DNA of 64,000 nucleotides, taken from the NCBI RefSeq assembly GCF_024529955.1, contig NZ_AP024854.1:2108001-2172000 (forward strand), given 5' to 3'. Numbering within the stretch: position 1 is the first letter of the stretch; every line of letters begins with the position of its first letter. The stretch is from Photobacterium toruni. Lineage in GTDB: Bacteria > Pseudomonadota > Gammaproteobacteria > Enterobacterales > Vibrionaceae. Below the pieces are notes generated by a model. That model searched no databases. It saw only the letters and a program-made list of their open reading frames with translations, and had not been told where the DNA came from. A program made the position numbers and the translations under genes. Shown piece after piece: positions 7,731 through 18,291 of the stretch.

Positions 7731-8192
7731 TTAAACAGGTAAAGCAGTCGTGTATTTAAGCGGCTCCATTGCAAATGTAGACGTTACATTAGTAAGATCA
7801 GCAACAGACGAGACCAACTTTTTATATAAATTATCAAAGGCTTGCATATCAGCCACTTGTACTTTCATCATATAGTCATATTCTCCCGCCATTCGGTAAA
7901 ATTCCATCACTTCAGGAAATTCAGTTACCGTTGCGACAAAGTGATTAAACCAATCTTGAGAATGGTTGCTGGTTTTTATTTGTACAAAAGCTGTAAAAGC
8001 TATACCTAATTTTATCGGATCAAGCAGTGCTACCCGTTGGCGTAAAATACCATCTTCTTCAAGACGCTTTAATCGCTTCCAACATGGTGTGGTTGTTAAG
8101 TTCACAGCATCTGCAAGTTCTGCCAACGGCATAGTCGCATCATCCTGCAACAAACGTAATAACGTTCTATCAACACTATCTAAAACTGCCAT
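7731..8192 (-). CDS. decR: Lrp/AsnC-family regulator DecR
   Basis: This 153-residue protein has an N-terminal winged helix ([20 protein letters not shown]) and a C-terminal RAM/AsnC ligand domain ([19 protein letters not shown]). It is strikingly like E. coli DecR (YbaO), sharing [13 protein letters not shown] and the end FAME-x-x-KYTT. DecR activates cysteine-detoxification genes in response to cysteine. Here it is divergent from a cysteine-synthase-like PLP enzyme, which is its likely target. Confidence 0.88.
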   Translation of the reverse strand: MAVLDSVDRTLLRLLQDDATMPLAELADAVNLTTTPCWKRLKRLEEDGILRQRVALLDPIKLGIAFTAFVQIKTSNHSQDWFNHFVATVTEFPEVMEFYRMAGEYDYMMKVQVADMQAFDNLYKKLVSSVADLTNVTSTFAMEPLKYTTALPV

Positions 8193-8582
8193 TCATTCCG
8201 CCAATTACGATAAAAGAGTAAATACTTGCTAAAAAATACCTCTTATTCAGTCAAGAGGCAAAAAAATTACTAATAATACTGATCACTACCACTTTATTTA
8301 TGCAACCTCATCATAGACAGACTTTGGTTTTATACCAGCAGTAGTGCCAGTGTTAAATACACGATGACATAGATGAAAATAAATTCCAATCTATAACGAT
8401 AAAATAGAATAAAATGACAATAATAACAATAAAACTAAAAAATTTTTCTAAAAACAACCAATAATACAATTATCAAAGTGAAGTTTTTTTCAACTATTTT
8501 AGTTACGCTATACCCAATTGCTTTAAGGAAGTTAATTAAGTAAATACGCGATGGATTCGAATTAAGCAAAAAGGTAATCACC
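8193..8582. promoter_or_regulatory. divergent decR / PLP-enzyme control region
   Basis: This is 390 bp of AT-rich DNA between two divergent genes. It should contain both promoters and the DecR binding sites. I found no unambiguous -35/-10 pair or clear palindrome that I would assign to DecR. Confidence 0.4.
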
Positions 8583-9674
8583 ATGAATATGACGGCAACT
8601 ACTCCACCCGTGCAAAATGCTTGGATCAGTCAAGCCATAAAAGCTATTGAAGCAGACTATCAACGATCTGCAGATACTCACCTGATTAAACTCGATATTC
8701 CTAATCTTGAAGGTATCGATCTTTATCTAAAAGATGAAAGTACACATCCAACAGGAAGCCTTAAACATCGCTTAGCACGTTCATTATTCTTATATGCGTT
8801 ATGTAATGGTTGGATCAACCAAGATACAACGGTGATTGAATCATCATCAGGCAGTACTGCAGTATCAGAAGCCTACTTTGCACGTTTACTCGGCTTACCA
8901 TTTATTGCTGTTGTACCACGCAAGACCGCCCGTAAAAAAATTGAACAGATTGAATTTTATGGTGGTAAAGCTCACTTCGTTGATTCATCAGCCGCAATTT
9001 ATGATGAATCTCGCCGTCTCGCTAAAGCGTTAAATGGTCATTATATGGATCAATTTACTTTCGCTGAACGAGCAACAGATTGGCGTGGAAATAATAATAT
9101 TGCTGACAGTATTTTTAACCAAATGAAATTTGAACGCTTCCCTATTCCCACTTGGATAGTTATGAGCTCCGGCACAGGCGGCACATCAGCAACTATTGGG
9201 CGTTATATTCGTTATCAAATGCATTCAACTCAATTATGTGTGGTTGATCCTGAACATTCGGTATTCTATGACTATTTTATAGAACGTAACACTAATATTA
9301 CGTTAGAAGTCGGTAGTCGAATTGAAGGCATTGGTCGCCCTCGTGTTGAACCGAGTTTCCTTCCTACTGTTATTAACCAAATGCGAAAAATTCCTGATGC
9401 AGCAAGTGTCGCAACCATCCATTGGCTTGAAACAATTATTGGGCGTAAAGCAGGGGCATCTACTGGCACTAACCTGTATGGCGTCTTGCAATTAGCGACT
9501 GAAATGAAACAGCGCGGGGAAATAGGCTCCATTGTGACACTGCTGTGTGATAGCGGAGAGCGTTACCTAGAAACCTATTATAACGATGAATGGATCACCA
9601 CCAATATTGGTGATATCAGTACTTACCTTACTCAACTGCACCACCTACAGCAAACAGGTAACGGGCACCTATAA
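8583..9674 (+). CDS. PLP-dependent cysteine synthase family protein
   Basis: This 363-residue fold-type II PLP enzyme is related to cysteine synthase and cystathionine beta-synthase. The likely Schiff-base lysine is in [12 protein letters not shown], the substrate loop in [19 protein letters not shown], and the phosphate-binding glycine loop in [12 protein letters not shown]. It is longer than CysK/CysM and lacks a CBS domain. Divergence from decR, a cysteine-responsive regulator, suggests breakdown or conversion of cysteine rather than net synthesis; this is inference. AAGG eight bases upstream supports the ATG at 8583. A terminator follows at 9766. Confidence 0.85.
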   Translation: MNMTATTPPVQNAWISQAIKAIEADYQRSADTHLIKLDIPNLEGIDLYLKDESTHPTGSLKHRLARSLFLYALCNGWINQDTTVIESSSGSTAVSEAYFARLLGLPFIAVVPRKTARKKIEQIEFYGGKAHFVDSSAAIYDESRRLAKALNGHYMDQFTFAERATDWRGNNNIADSIFNQMKFERFPIPTWIVMSSGTGGTSATIGRYIRYQMHSTQLCVVDPEHSVFYDYFIERNTNITLEVGSRIEGIGRPRVEPSFLPTVINQMRKIPDAASVATIHWLETIIGRKAGASTGTNLYGVLQLATEMKQRGEIGSIVTLLCDSGERYLETYYNDEWITTNIGDISTYLTQLHHLQQTGNGHL

Positions 9675-9765
9675 CAAACAAAGAAAAAATAACGTATTAA
9701 ATATGTTAGCGTTGGTATTGCTATTAATTAGGTTTATATAAGTAACCATATAAAATATATTTTAT

Positions 9766-9790
9766 GCCGTGCGCTGTGTACGGCTTTTTT
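9766..9790 (+). terminator. terminator after the PLP enzyme gene
   Basis: GCCGT and ACGGC arms with a 9-base loop are followed directly by TTTTTT. Confidence 0.75.
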
Positions 9791-9829
9791 ATCAATGCTA
9801 TTTGTGATCGCTACTTTTCTATCGCCGTC

Positions 9830-9863
9830 AGCTGAGTTAGCATATCCCCATGCTAATGAAGCT
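9830..9863 (+). promoter_or_regulatory. hairpin in the queC leader
   Basis: TTAGCAT and ATGCTAA pair perfectly around ATCCCC, with outer AGCT/AGCT arms extending the stem. It lies 62 bp before the queC start. queC leaders can carry preQ1 riboswitches, but I do not see that aptamer's conserved core, so the role is open. Confidence 0.45.
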
Positions 9864-9924
9864 ATCATTAGAATACTATTGTACCGACTGTTTCTCGGTA
9901 ATCACTCATAAAGGATAATTCATC

Positions 9925-10623
9925 ATGGCAAAAGCCGTAGTTGTTTTCAGTGGCGGTCAAGATTCGACCACGTGTCTCATTCAAGCATTAGCGCACTACG
10001 ATGAAGTGCACTGTATTACGTTTGATTATGGTCAACGCCACAAACTAGAGGTTGAAATTGCTGAACATATCGCCAAAGATCTTGGTGTTGCCGCTCATAA
10101 AGTTATGGATGTCAGCTTACTAGGCGAACTTGCAATTAGTTCATTAACCCGTGATAGCATTCCCGTTTCCCATGAATTACAAGCAAATGGCTTACCCAAT
10201 TCATTTGTACCTGGACGTAACATTTTATTTTTAACCTTAGCCGGTATTTATGCCTACCAAATTGGGGCAGAAACCGTCATTACAGGCGTGTGTGAAACGG
10301 ATTTCTCTGGCTACCCTGATTGCCGCGATGAATTTGTACGCTCACTCAACCACTCATTAGTGTTAGGAATGGATCGTCAATTTAAGATTGAAACCCCATT
10401 AATGTGGTTGAATAAAGCAGAAACATGGGCGCTTGCTGATCAATATGGCAAATTAGACTACGTTCGTGAACAAACGCTAACTTGCTACAATGGTATTGTT
10501 GGTGACGGGTGTGGTGATTGCCCTTCTTGTGATTTACGTCGCGCAGGCTTAGATGATTATCTACAACATCAAGCGACGGTAATGGCCGCATTGAAACAAA
10601 AACAAGCACAGCACAAAGCGTAA
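9925..10623 (+). CDS. queC: 7-cyano-7-deazaguanine synthase
   Basis: QueC converts 7-carboxy-7-deazaguanine and ammonia to preQ0, using ATP, in queuosine biosynthesis for tRNA. The 232-residue protein starts with the ATP-pyrophosphatase P-loop ([11 protein letters not shown]). It also has the PGRNILFL motif and the C-terminal zinc site (CYNG, then CGDCPSC). AAGGA upstream supports the ATG. It stands alone, with its own leader hairpin and a strong terminator behind. Confidence 0.97.
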   Translation: MAKAVVVFSGGQDSTTCLIQALAHYDEVHCITFDYGQRHKLEVEIAEHIAKDLGVAAHKVMDVSLLGELAISSLTRDSIPVSHELQANGLPNSFVPGRNILFLTLAGIYAYQIGAETVITGVCETDFSGYPDCRDEFVRSLNHSLVLGMDRQFKIETPLMWLNKAETWALADQYGKLDYVREQTLTCYNGIVGDGCGDCPSCDLRRAGLDDYLQHQATVMAALKQKQAQHKA

Positions 10624-10663
10624 TTTTTTCACAAGCTAGATAAAAAAATATAAAAATCCCAAT

Positions 10664-10700
10664 AAAAAAGCCAACACCAATGGTATTGATGTTGGCTTTT
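10664..10700. terminator. bidirectional terminator between queC and prmB
   Basis: GCCAACACCAAT and ATTGATGTTGGC pair over 12 bp (one G-U) with a 3-base loop and A/T runs on both sides. It serves the convergent queC and prmB genes. Confidence 0.9.
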
Positions 10701-10724
10701 ATTTTATCTATAATTTCGTACTAA

Positions 10725-11657
10725 TTAATCGCGGTAAAGCGCAAAATCTTCAGCACAATCAACAAGCTGTTCACGAGTTAGCATGAACACACCGTGACCA
10801 CCGTTTACGAACTCTAACCATAAGAATGGAATATGCGGATATTGCTCTTCCATATGGATCATTGAGTTGCCAACTTCACAAATCAAAATACCGTCATCTT
10901 TAAGATAATCTGGCGCATTAGCAAGAATACGACGCACTAACTTAAGACCATCACTACCCGCCGCTAAACCAAGTTCTGGCTCATGACGGAATTCTTCTGG
11001 TAGGCTGTCCATATCTTCTTGGTCAACATACGGTGGATTGGTCACGATCAGATCGTATTTATCTTTTGGTATATCACGTAAAAGATCAGAACGAAGCGGA
11101 ATCACTTGCTGCTCAAGACCATGATCCGTTATATTCTGTTCAGCAACAGCAAGTGCATCTGTCGAAATATCAACGATATCCACTTCTGCTTCAGGGAACA
11201 TGTGCGCACAAGCTATACCGATACAGCCACTGCCCGTACACAGATCCATGATGCGTGTTGGTTCTTGTTGTAAAAATGGTTCAAAACGGTTTTCAATGAG
11301 CTCGCCAATTGGTGAACGTGGCACAAGTACACGTTCATCAACGAAGAACTCCATACCGCAAAAGTAGGCAACATTCGTTAAGTATGAAACAGGTGTACGA
11401 TCATTGATTCGACGCATAACACGCTCAACAATACGATGACGCTCACTGCTTGTTAAACGAGAATTACGCACTTCCGGTGGAACATCCAACGGTAAGTAAA
11501 CTGTCGGTAATACCAGTTGCACAGCTTCATCCCATGCATTGTCAGTACCATGACCGTAAAATAGGCCAGCAGCATTAAAACGGCTTACCGTCCAACGTAA
11601 CATGTCCTGCAATGTGTGAAGTTCGCTGACAGCTTCGTCGACAAAAATCTTATCCAA
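10725..11657 (-). CDS. prmB: 50S ribosomal protein L3 N5-glutamine methyltransferase
   Basis: PrmB methylates a glutamine of ribosomal protein L3 with SAM during 50S assembly. At 310 residues it is full length. The SAM-binding motif is [14 protein letters not shown] and the glutamine-binding signature is NPPYVD. The N-terminal helical domain closely resembles E. coli PrmB ([10 protein letters not shown] start, [17 protein letters not shown]). Translation starts at a TTG codon six bases after GGAGG. It is divergent from smrB. Confidence 0.96.
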   Translation of the reverse strand: MDKIFVDEAVSELHTLQDMLRWTVSRFNAAGLFYGHGTDNAWDEAVQLVLPTVYLPLDVPPEVRNSRLTSSERHRIVERVMRRINDRTPVSYLTNVAYFCGMEFFVDERVLVPRSPIGELIENRFEPFLQQEPTRIMDLCTGSGCIGIACAHMFPEAEVDIVDISTDALAVAEQNITDHGLEQQVIPLRSDLLRDIPKDKYDLIVTNPPYVDQEDMDSLPEEFRHEPELGLAAGSDGLKLVRRILANAPDYLKDDGILICEVGNSMIHMEEQYPHIPFLWLEFVNGGHGVFMLTREQLVDCAEDFALYRD

Positions 11658-11710
11658 AATAGCCTCCGATAAACGCTACAATACCACTATATAATTGTTG
11701 GAATTTCATT

Positions 11711-12241
11711 ATGAGTAATAAAAATTCACCGCTTGAAGATGATTTTGATCTCTTCAAGGCAGAGGTAAAAGGCGTAAAAAAGTTTGCGCATGATACCATA
11801 ATCACGCCACGTCGACAGAACTCAAAAGCGGATAAAGCAAAAGTGATGGGCAAAGAGACTCAAAATCATGAGTTTTATTTCTCAGATGAGTTTGAACCTC
11901 ACCTTAGTGATACGGGTCCAACCCAATATGCGCGCGATGGCGTGTCTAAGTATGAGGTCAAAAAATTACGCCGTGGTGTCTATGTACCAGATATTTACCT
12001 TGATATGCACGGTATGACACAGCAAGAAGCAAAACGAGAGTTAGCTGCAATGATTGCCGCTTGTATTAAAGAGCATGTGTCATGTGCTTGTGTTATGCAT
12101 GGCATTGGCAAATATATATTGAAACAAAAAGCCCCAATGTGGTTAGCACAACATCCTGATGTGATGGCTTTTCACCAAGCCCCATTGGAATTTGGTGGTG
12201 CTGGTGCATTACTAGTGTTAATTGATATACCCGAGCGCTAA
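11711..12241 (+). CDS. smrB: ribosome rescue endonuclease SmrB
   Basis: SmrB cleaves mRNA at collided ribosomes so that the leading ribosomes can be rescued by tmRNA. The 176-residue protein has a charged N-terminal extension and a C-terminal Smr domain with the active-site DMHGMT and the HGIGKYILK motif, ending near GGAGALLVLI. GGAA upstream supports the ATG. It is divergent from prmB, as in E. coli, and its stop overlaps by 4 bp the stop of the convergent lipoprotein gene. Confidence 0.94.
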   Translation: MSNKNSPLEDDFDLFKAEVKGVKKFAHDTIITPRRQNSKADKAKVMGKETQNHEFYFSDEFEPHLSDTGPTQYARDGVSKYEVKKLRRGVYVPDIYLDMHGMTQQEAKRELAAMIAACIKEHVSCACVMHGIGKYILKQKAPMWLAQHPDVMAFHQAPLEFGGAGALLVLIDIPER

Positions 12242-12597
12242 TATCTTGGTTTTACCATATGACCAACTTTAACGACTTTACCGCGGTTAAATAACGTCAC
12301 TTCCCCTGTCTCACAGACTTTAAGACGTTTTTTAACTGCTGTTTCAACATAAAAATATTCACAATTATCATTACGTGCACTATCAATACGCGCAAAGATA
12401 ACTAATGGTAAAGCGCCAACCTCATTTGAATAATTTGCAAAGGTTATGCTACTGCCTGTTTGTGAAATATGCATGCCTTCGGTATGTCCATCTGTCCATT
12501 TTACCATTCCGTTAGCAGCAATACGAACAGACTCACCGACACTGCATCCTGCAGTAAACACTAAGCCTATCAGTGCTACTATTCCAAATTTCGCCAT
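12238..12597 (-). CDS. small predicted lipoprotein (119 aa)
   Basis: The N-terminal signal MAKFGIVALIGLVFTAGC ends in a lipobox (FTAGC), so the mature protein should be lipid-anchored and periplasmic. The rest is beta-rich, with a possible disulphide pair (NDNCEYF and KVCETG). No family recognised. It follows sixA by 16 bp in the same direction and may be co-transcribed with it. Confidence 0.75.
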   Translation of the reverse strand: MAKFGIVALIGLVFTAGCSVGESVRIAANGMVKWTDGHTEGMHISQTGSSITFANYSNEVGALPLVIFARIDSARNDNCEYFYVETAVKKRLKVCETGEVTLFNRGKVVKVGHMVKPRY

Positions 12598-12613
12598 GAT
12601 TATTTGTTGTCCA

Positions 12614-13087
12614 TTATTTATGCGGCTGGTGCTGCCACAATAATTTACTTTGTCCTGATTGTGGATCGTAATCTATCGCAGCAATGGCTGACGTTAAAAA
12701 CATCGGAGGCTGCAAACCTGCCACCAACTCAGCGGTTAAATAACCAACTAATGGTAAATGTGAAATCAGTAATAATGATTGTGGCTGCTCGATTTTAATG
12801 GCTGCTTTAATATAATCAGCGACCGTTTCAGCATCACCATACGGCGTAATATCTTCAACACTACCCACTTGCGTTGGGATCGGTAAGATATCTGTCATTG
12901 CTTGCCATGTTTGCTGAGCCCGTAAATAAGGACTGACCCAAACATGATCCAACTCACCGTCTAGATGCGATGCGAGTAATGTCGCCATTTGCTGTGATTG
13001 AGCAATACCACGTGCGGTTAATGGGCGTTCAGCATCACTGGCTGCAAAATTTTCAGCTTCGCCATGGCGCATTATATAAATTTGCAT
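12614..13087 (-). CDS. sixA: phosphohistidine phosphatase SixA
   Basis: This member of the histidine phosphatase (phosphoglycerate-mutase-like) family has the catalytic RHG at its start (MQIYIMRHGEAEN) and a second histidine in LLISHLPLVGYL. It is 157 residues, normal for SixA. SixA dephosphorylates phosphohistidine, for example on ArcB and the nitrogen-related phosphotransferase system. It is followed by the lipoprotein gene. Confidence 0.93.
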   Translation of the reverse strand: MQIYIMRHGEAENFAASDAERPLTARGIAQSQQMATLLASHLDGELDHVWVSPYLRAQQTWQAMTDILPIPTQVGSVEDITPYGDAETVADYIKAAIKIEQPQSLLLISHLPLVGYLTAELVAGLQPPMFLTSAIAAIDYDPQSGQSKLLWQHQPHK

Positions 13088-13365
13088 AAATCTTTTATAA
13101 CCTCAGTTAAACAATCGCTGTCCCTACTCTCATCTAGGAGTAGGTCGATCATTATTACACGCTTTTATTATTGGCATAACTACAGAGTCTTCATTTTGTG
13201 GTTATGCCTGCTATTAATCAATACTTCAATTGATTAAGTAATGACTACTTCATCAATTTATTAACAAAAATGCGACTTATAATTCATCTAATCGCATCTT
13301 CAATTTGCCAGCCTTAATATTGAACGTCATACTTAACCTAATTCCCTCAAAAATAGGCTCTTCCT
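13088..13365. other. intergenic region with three successive hairpins
   Basis: Between divergent sixA and the M16 peptidase are three inverted repeats in a row: CCTACTC/GAGTAGG (13123-13144), GGCATAAC/GTTATGCC (13173-13208) and TAATCAAT/ATTGATTA (about 13214-13235). No T-run follows them. They could be promoter-region operators, an RNA leader or a small RNA. Confidence 0.4.
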
Positions 13366-16131
13366 GTGCATACTAGTCCTAACGATCATAAGCAGTATCG
13401 CTATCTTACTTTAGCGAATGAACTTCGAGTATTACTCGTTCATGATGCTGAAGCGCCTCGCTCTGCTGCGGCTTTATCGGTAGAGATTGGTCACTTTGAT
13501 GATCCAATGGATCGCCAAGGTATGGCACACTTTCTTGAGCATATGCTTTTTCTTGGTACTGAAAAATACCCTCGTGTCGGTGAATTCCAAACATTTATCA
13601 ACCGTAATGGCGGCAGTAATAATGCATGGACAGGCACCGAAAACACCACGTTTTTCTTTGAAATCAGTCCCCATACTTTTGAGGAAGGACTCGATCGCTT
13701 TGGTCAATTTTTCACGGCCCCATTATTCAATGAAGATGCCGTTGATAAAGAACGACAAGCCGTTGATTCAGAATATAAACTAAAAATAAAAGACGATGTT
13801 CGTCGTTTATATCAAGTGCAAAAAGAAACCATTAATCAAGCGCATCCTTTTGCTAAATTTTCTGTTGGCGATCTCACTACTCTTGATGATCGTAATGGTC
13901 AATCTGTTCGTGATGATTTATTAACTTTTTATCATCAACATTATTCTGCTGATGTTATGGGCTTGGTGTTATTAGGCCCACAATCATTAGATCAGCTAGA
14001 ACAATATACTCAAGATTTCTTTAGCCAAATTCCCAATGCTACCACTAAAAAGTTAGCAATCGACGTGCCATTTGTTACTGATAACGAGTGTCAGAAGTTC
14101 ATTCAAATTGAACCAATTAAAGAATTACGTAAATTAACCTTATCTTTTGCATTACCGTCTGTTGATGCGCATTATCAAATTAAACCGCTGTCATACATTG
14201 CTCATTTATTAGGTAATGAAGGCACAGGCAGTTTAATGGCAATTCTCAAACAACGTGGTTTAATTAATACCCTTACCGCTGGCGGCGGTGTTAGTGGTAA
14301 TAATTTCCGTGAGTTTACAATTGGTTTAAATTTAACCCCTAAAGGTCAACATCATACTGATGAGATCGTTCAATGCGTATTTGCTTTTATTTCGCTAATA
14401 AAACAACAAGGGCTGAATAATTGGCGTTACCAAGAAAAGAAATCAGTATTAGAAATGGCTTTTCGTTATCAAGAAAAAAGTCGTCCACTTGATACCGTTA
14501 GCTATTTAGTCATGAATCTACTCCATTACAACGCAGAAGATATTATCTACGGCGATTATATGATGGAAGGCTATGATCAAGACTTACTTGAACAACTCTT
14601 AGCTTACTTTACCGTTAGTAATATGCGACTCACTTTAGTGGCTCAAGGCGGTTATTACGATCGCGTAGCGGCTTGGTATGATACTCCTTATTCTGTGACG
14701 CCATTTACACCGCTGCAAATTGAAAGCTGGACCAATGTAAGCCTTGATGCGGCGTTATTCTTACCTGAAGCTAATATCTATTTGTGTGAAAAATTCGAAC
14801 CTTTACCGCTAGAGGCTGGCTCAGAATTACCCCCACAGCTAATTCAAGATCTACCAGGGTTTCGTTTATGGCATAAACAAGAGCATGATTTTCGCGTGCC
14901 AAAAGGCATTGTGTATGTTGCCATCGATAGCCCACATGCCGTCAGTTCAACCGCAAATATTGTTAAAACACGTTTGTGTGTAGAGTTATTATTAGAAGCG
15001 ATCAATGAATCTGCTTATCCCGCTGAAATTGCAGGAATGTCTTATAATCTTTATGCTCACCAAGGTGGAGTAACGCTTCAACTTTCAGGCTTTAGTGAAA
15101 AACAACCGCAGTTAATGCAATTGATTTTAGAGCGCTTTAAAAATCGGCACTTTACTCAACAACGATTTGATAATATCAAAGCTCAAATGTTGCGTAATTG
15201 GCGTAATGTCGCCGAAGATAAACCAATTTCGCAACTGTTTAATCAATTAACGGGGTTATTACAGCCAAACAATCCGCCTTATCCACACCTGATTGAAGCT
15301 CTGGAAACCATCACTATTGATGACCTTCCTCCATTTGTTGAAGCGATGTTTGCAGAACTTCACATTGATACTTTTGTCTATGGTAACTGGATCAAGAAAG
15401 ATGCATTAGCACTGGCTGAAACACTAAAAGATGCCTTTAGGGTCACAGATCAATTATACGGTGAATCTCAGCGTCCATTAGTGCATTTAAAAAACAGTGG
15501 AACGTTAACCTATGAGCTAGATTGTCATCATGAAGACTCTGCTATTTTAATGTATTACCAATCACGCCAAACGACACCTAAAAAAATTGCCATTTACACG
15601 CTGGCAAACCATTTGATGTCGACTACATTTTTCCATGAATTACGTACTAAACAACAACTAGGCTATATGGTAGGAACGGGAAATTTACCCTTAAACCGTC
15701 ACCCGGGCTTGATTTTATATATTCAATCTCCTGTGGCTGAGCCTCGTTACTTATCAGATGCTATTGATGATTTTACTAATGCATTTGCACTGGTGTTATT
15801 AGAGCTTAATGAAGCACAATGGCAAGCTAGCAAAACAGGACTTATTGCACAAATTTCTGAGCCAGATACAAACCTTCGCTCACGTGCACAACGCTTTTGG
15901 GTCAGTATTGGTAATAAAGATGAAGACTTTAATCAGCGTCAATTAGTGGTTGAACAGTTAAAAAAACTCACACGAGCTGACATGATTAAATTTATTGTTG
16001 ATACGGTTAAACCTCGAACAGCTAACCGCTTGGTGATGTATTACATGGGGAAAACTCACCATGATGCCGAACCATTAACTATCGGCAAAGCGATTGAGTC
16101 TATTGCAGATTTTCAGAAAAACGCATACTAA
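13366..16131 (+). CDS. large M16 (insulinase/pitrilysin-like) metallopeptidase
   Basis: This 921-residue zinc peptidase has the inverted HxxEH motif HFLEH near residue 56 and the third zinc-ligand glutamate region (DKERQAVDSEYKLK). It is followed by the inactive second M16 domain and the middle domain found in pitrilysin-size enzymes. There is no signal peptide, so it should be cytoplasmic, unlike E. coli PtrA. The start is GTG at 13366 (MHTSPNDHKQYRYLTLAN); the ribosome-binding site is poor, but the N-terminus matches what I recall of vibrio homologues. Likely role is degradation of oligopeptides. Confidence 0.9.
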   Translation: MHTSPNDHKQYRYLTLANELRVLLVHDAEAPRSAAALSVEIGHFDDPMDRQGMAHFLEHMLFLGTEKYPRVGEFQTFINRNGGSNNAWTGTENTTFFFEISPHTFEEGLDRFGQFFTAPLFNEDAVDKERQAVDSEYKLKIKDDVRRLYQVQKETINQAHPFAKFSVGDLTTLDDRNGQSVRDDLLTFYHQHYSADVMGLVLLGPQSLDQLEQYTQDFFSQIPNATTKKLAIDVPFVTDNECQKFIQIEPIKELRKLTLSFALPSVDAHYQIKPLSYIAHLLGNEGTGSLMAILKQRGLINTLTAGGGVSGNNFREFTIGLNLTPKGQHHTDEIVQCVFAFISLIKQQGLNNWRYQEKKSVLEMAFRYQEKSRPLDTVSYLVMNLLHYNAEDIIYGDYMMEGYDQDLLEQLLAYFTVSNMRLTLVAQGGYYDRVAAWYDTPYSVTPFTPLQIESWTNVSLDAALFLPEANIYLCEKFEPLPLEAGSELPPQLIQDLPGFRLWHKQEHDFRVPKGIVYVAIDSPHAVSSTANIVKTRLCVELLLEAINESAYPAEIAGMSYNLYAHQGGVTLQLSGFSEKQPQLMQLILERFKNRHFTQQRFDNIKAQMLRNWRNVAEDKPISQLFNQLTGLLQPNNPPYPHLIEALETITIDDLPPFVEAMFAELHIDTFVYGNWIKKDALALAETLKDAFRVTDQLYGESQRPLVHLKNSGTLTYELDCHHEDSAILMYYQSRQTTPKKIAIYTLANHLMSTTFFHELRTKQQLGYMVGTGNLPLNRHPGLILYIQSPVAEPRYLSDAIDDFTNAFALVLLELNEAQWQASKTGLIAQISEPDTNLRSRAQRFWVSIGNKDEDFNQRQLVVEQLKKLTRADMIKFIVDTVKPRTANRLVMYYMGKTHHDAEPLTIGKAIESIADFQKNAY

Positions 16132-16133
16132 TA

Positions 16134-16168
16134 AAAACCCCCATTTATTCAATATAAATGGGGGTTTT
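16134..16168. terminator. bidirectional terminator between the peptidase gene and fadJ
   Basis: AAAACCCCCATTTAT and ATAAATGGGGGTTTT form a perfect 15-bp stem with a 5-base loop. It serves both convergent genes. Confidence 0.92.
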
Positions 16169-16188
16169 ATCATGCTAAAAATAAAGCA

Positions 16189-18291
16189 TTAATAAAACCG
16201 TTTTTCTGCTTGTGCCATTTCAACTAAATAATCACAAGGTGCAAATCGTTCACCATAAGAGTCACTGTATTGACGCATCATATCGACCACTAAATCGATA
16301 CCTAAATGATCCATATAACTAAATGGTCCACCAAGAAACGGAGGAAAACCAATACCAAAAATAGCCCCAATATCACCGTCACGAACGGATTGAATAACCC
16401 CCTCATCCAAACAACGTGCAGCTTCATTCAACATCATTAAAGTACAACGAATTGCAATTTCCACTTCGGTTAATTGTTGTTGAGGCTCAACACCGAGTAA
16501 GGTATAAACAGATTTATCTACTTCTTTACTCTTAGTGTTATATAAATAAAAACCTTTGCCATTTTTACGGCCTTGACGACCATCTTGTTGCAGCCATTCA
16601 AACATTGCAAGAGGGGCAAAACGTTCGCCTAATTCCGCTTCTAAAATTGGACTGATCTTAGCGCCAATATCAACTCCAACTTCATCAAGTAATGTTATTG
16701 GTCCAACAGGAAAACCAAAATTAAGCAATGCAGTATCTATATGTTCAATCGGCTCGCCAGCTAATAATATTTGAGCCGCTTCATTCATATATGGCGCTAA
16801 AATACGGTTAACATAAAAACCGGCTTTATCTGCAACAACAATCGGAGTTTTACCTTGTTTTTTGGCTAGGGCGACTACGGTTGCAATGGTTGTTGGGGAC
16901 GTTGTTGTATGAGGAATTACTTCCACTAGTGGCATTTTTTCAACAGGGCTAAAATAGTGTAAACCAACAATATTTTGTGGTCGCTGAGCATTTTTAGCAA
17001 TTTGATGAATAGGAATAGATGATGTATTCGTTGCAAAAATTGTATGCTCAGATGTATTGGCTTCAATTTCTTGAACCATCTGCTGTTTAAGCGCAACATC
17101 TTCAAATACAGCTTCAATCACTACATCAGCATGTGCCATTCCACGATAATCTGTCCCACCTGTAATACGTAACATCTGCTGTTGAAGCTGTGGTTTTCGA
17201 ATAATACGTCGTTGGCATTGCTTATTTAAAATAGCGTAGTTGTACGCTAATGCATGTTGAATACCATCGTTAGTAATATCTTTAATTCGCACCGCATAGC
17301 CCGCTTTAATCGCAGAGACATGAGCAATTCCGCCTCCCATTAAACCGCCACCAAGTATTGCGATTCGATCAATGTTAATCGGCTCAGCATCAGCGCCTTT
17401 TTCTTTTTTCATTGCTGTCGTGGCAAAGAAAATATCACGTAAGGCTCTTGATTCCGTCGTCATAACTAAATCACCAAAAACCTTCGCTTCTTGTTCAAGC
17501 CCAGCTTTCATCCCTTTTTCTAAGCCGTATTTTACGGTATCTAAAATCGCATCAATTGCAGGATAACAACCACGGGCTTTTTGTTGGGCTTTTTTAGCGG
17601 CCTGATCAAACACAACACTTCGACCAAACGCATTACCCGCCATCGCCCAGTCTTGAAATGAATGGGTTCGAATAGGTTTAGCCGTTAACGCTATTTTTTC
17701 AGCCACTTGTAACAAAATACTCAACGGAACGACTTGATCAACAATGCCTTTTTTAAGCGCTTGTTTCGCTCGTAATTGCTTGCCCGTTAGCATCAATTCT
17801 AAACTATTAGCCACACCAATTAATCGCGGTAAACGTTGTGTCCCCCCCGAACCTGGCAACAAACCTAATTGCACTTCAGGTAATCCTAACCGTGTAATAT
17901 CAGCTTCAGTACAAATACGACTATGACAAGCCAATGCTAGCTCTAATCCTCCGCCTAGACACGGTCCATGAATAGCGGCTACAACATGAATAGGCAAATC
18001 TTCAAGGGCCATAAATAGTTGTTGGCCTTTATTTGCTAATGCTTCAGCTTCAGCGGCAGTTTCACAGTTAGCCAACATTCGAATATCAGCACCAGCAATG
18101 AAATTATCCGTTTTACCTGAATAAACCACTAATCCTTTGAGATCGGTATGGGTACTCAATTCCATTAAGACAGCACTAACTTGGTCAGCAAAAGCCGCTT
18201 GTAACGTATTCATGGTTTCATTAGCAACATCGATTTTAAGCCAACCGATGCCATTATCACCATAAGATAAACTAAATGCAGATTGTGTCAT
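16189..18291 (-). CDS. fadJ: fatty acid oxidation complex subunit alpha FadJ
   Basis: FadJ carries out enoyl-CoA hydratase and 3-hydroxyacyl-CoA dehydrogenase steps of beta-oxidation. The start used is ATG at 18291 ([14 protein letters not shown]), overlapping the fadI stop by one base (TAATG), giving 700 residues. The N-terminal crotonase domain has [10 protein letters not shown] and [15 protein letters not shown]; the C-terminal dehydrogenase has the NAD loop [12 protein letters not shown] and the catalytic HYFSPVEKM. With fadI it makes the alternative (anaerobic in E. coli) beta-oxidation complex, translationally coupled. Confidence 0.96.
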   Translation of the reverse strand: MTQSAFSLSYGDNGIGWLKIDVANETMNTLQAAFADQVSAVLMELSTHTDLKGLVVYSGKTDNFIAGADIRMLANCETAAEAEALANKGQQLFMALEDLPIHVVAAIHGPCLGGGLELALACHSRICTEADITRLGLPEVQLGLLPGSGGTQRLPRLIGVANSLELMLTGKQLRAKQALKKGIVDQVVPLSILLQVAEKIALTAKPIRTHSFQDWAMAGNAFGRSVVFDQAAKKAQQKARGCYPAIDAILDTVKYGLEKGMKAGLEQEAKVFGDLVMTTESRALRDIFFATTAMKKEKGADAEPINIDRIAILGGGLMGGGIAHVSAIKAGYAVRIKDITNDGIQHALAYNYAILNKQCQRRIIRKPQLQQQMLRITGGTDYRGMAHADVVIEAVFEDVALKQQMVQEIEANTSEHTIFATNTSSIPIHQIAKNAQRPQNIVGLHYFSPVEKMPLVEVIPHTTTSPTTIATVVALAKKQGKTPIVVADKAGFYVNRILAPYMNEAAQILLAGEPIEHIDTALLNFGFPVGPITLLDEVGVDIGAKISPILEAELGERFAPLAMFEWLQQDGRQGRKNGKGFYLYNTKSKEVDKSVYTLLGVEPQQQLTEVEIAIRCTLMMLNEAARCLDEGVIQSVRDGDIGAIFGIGFPPFLGGPFSYMDHLGIDLVVDMMRQYSDSYGERFAPCDYLVEMAQAEKRFY

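Noticed and set aside
9700-9924. preQ1 riboswitch before queC
   Set aside because: A hairpin is present but the conserved aptamer core with its A-rich tail is not recognisable.
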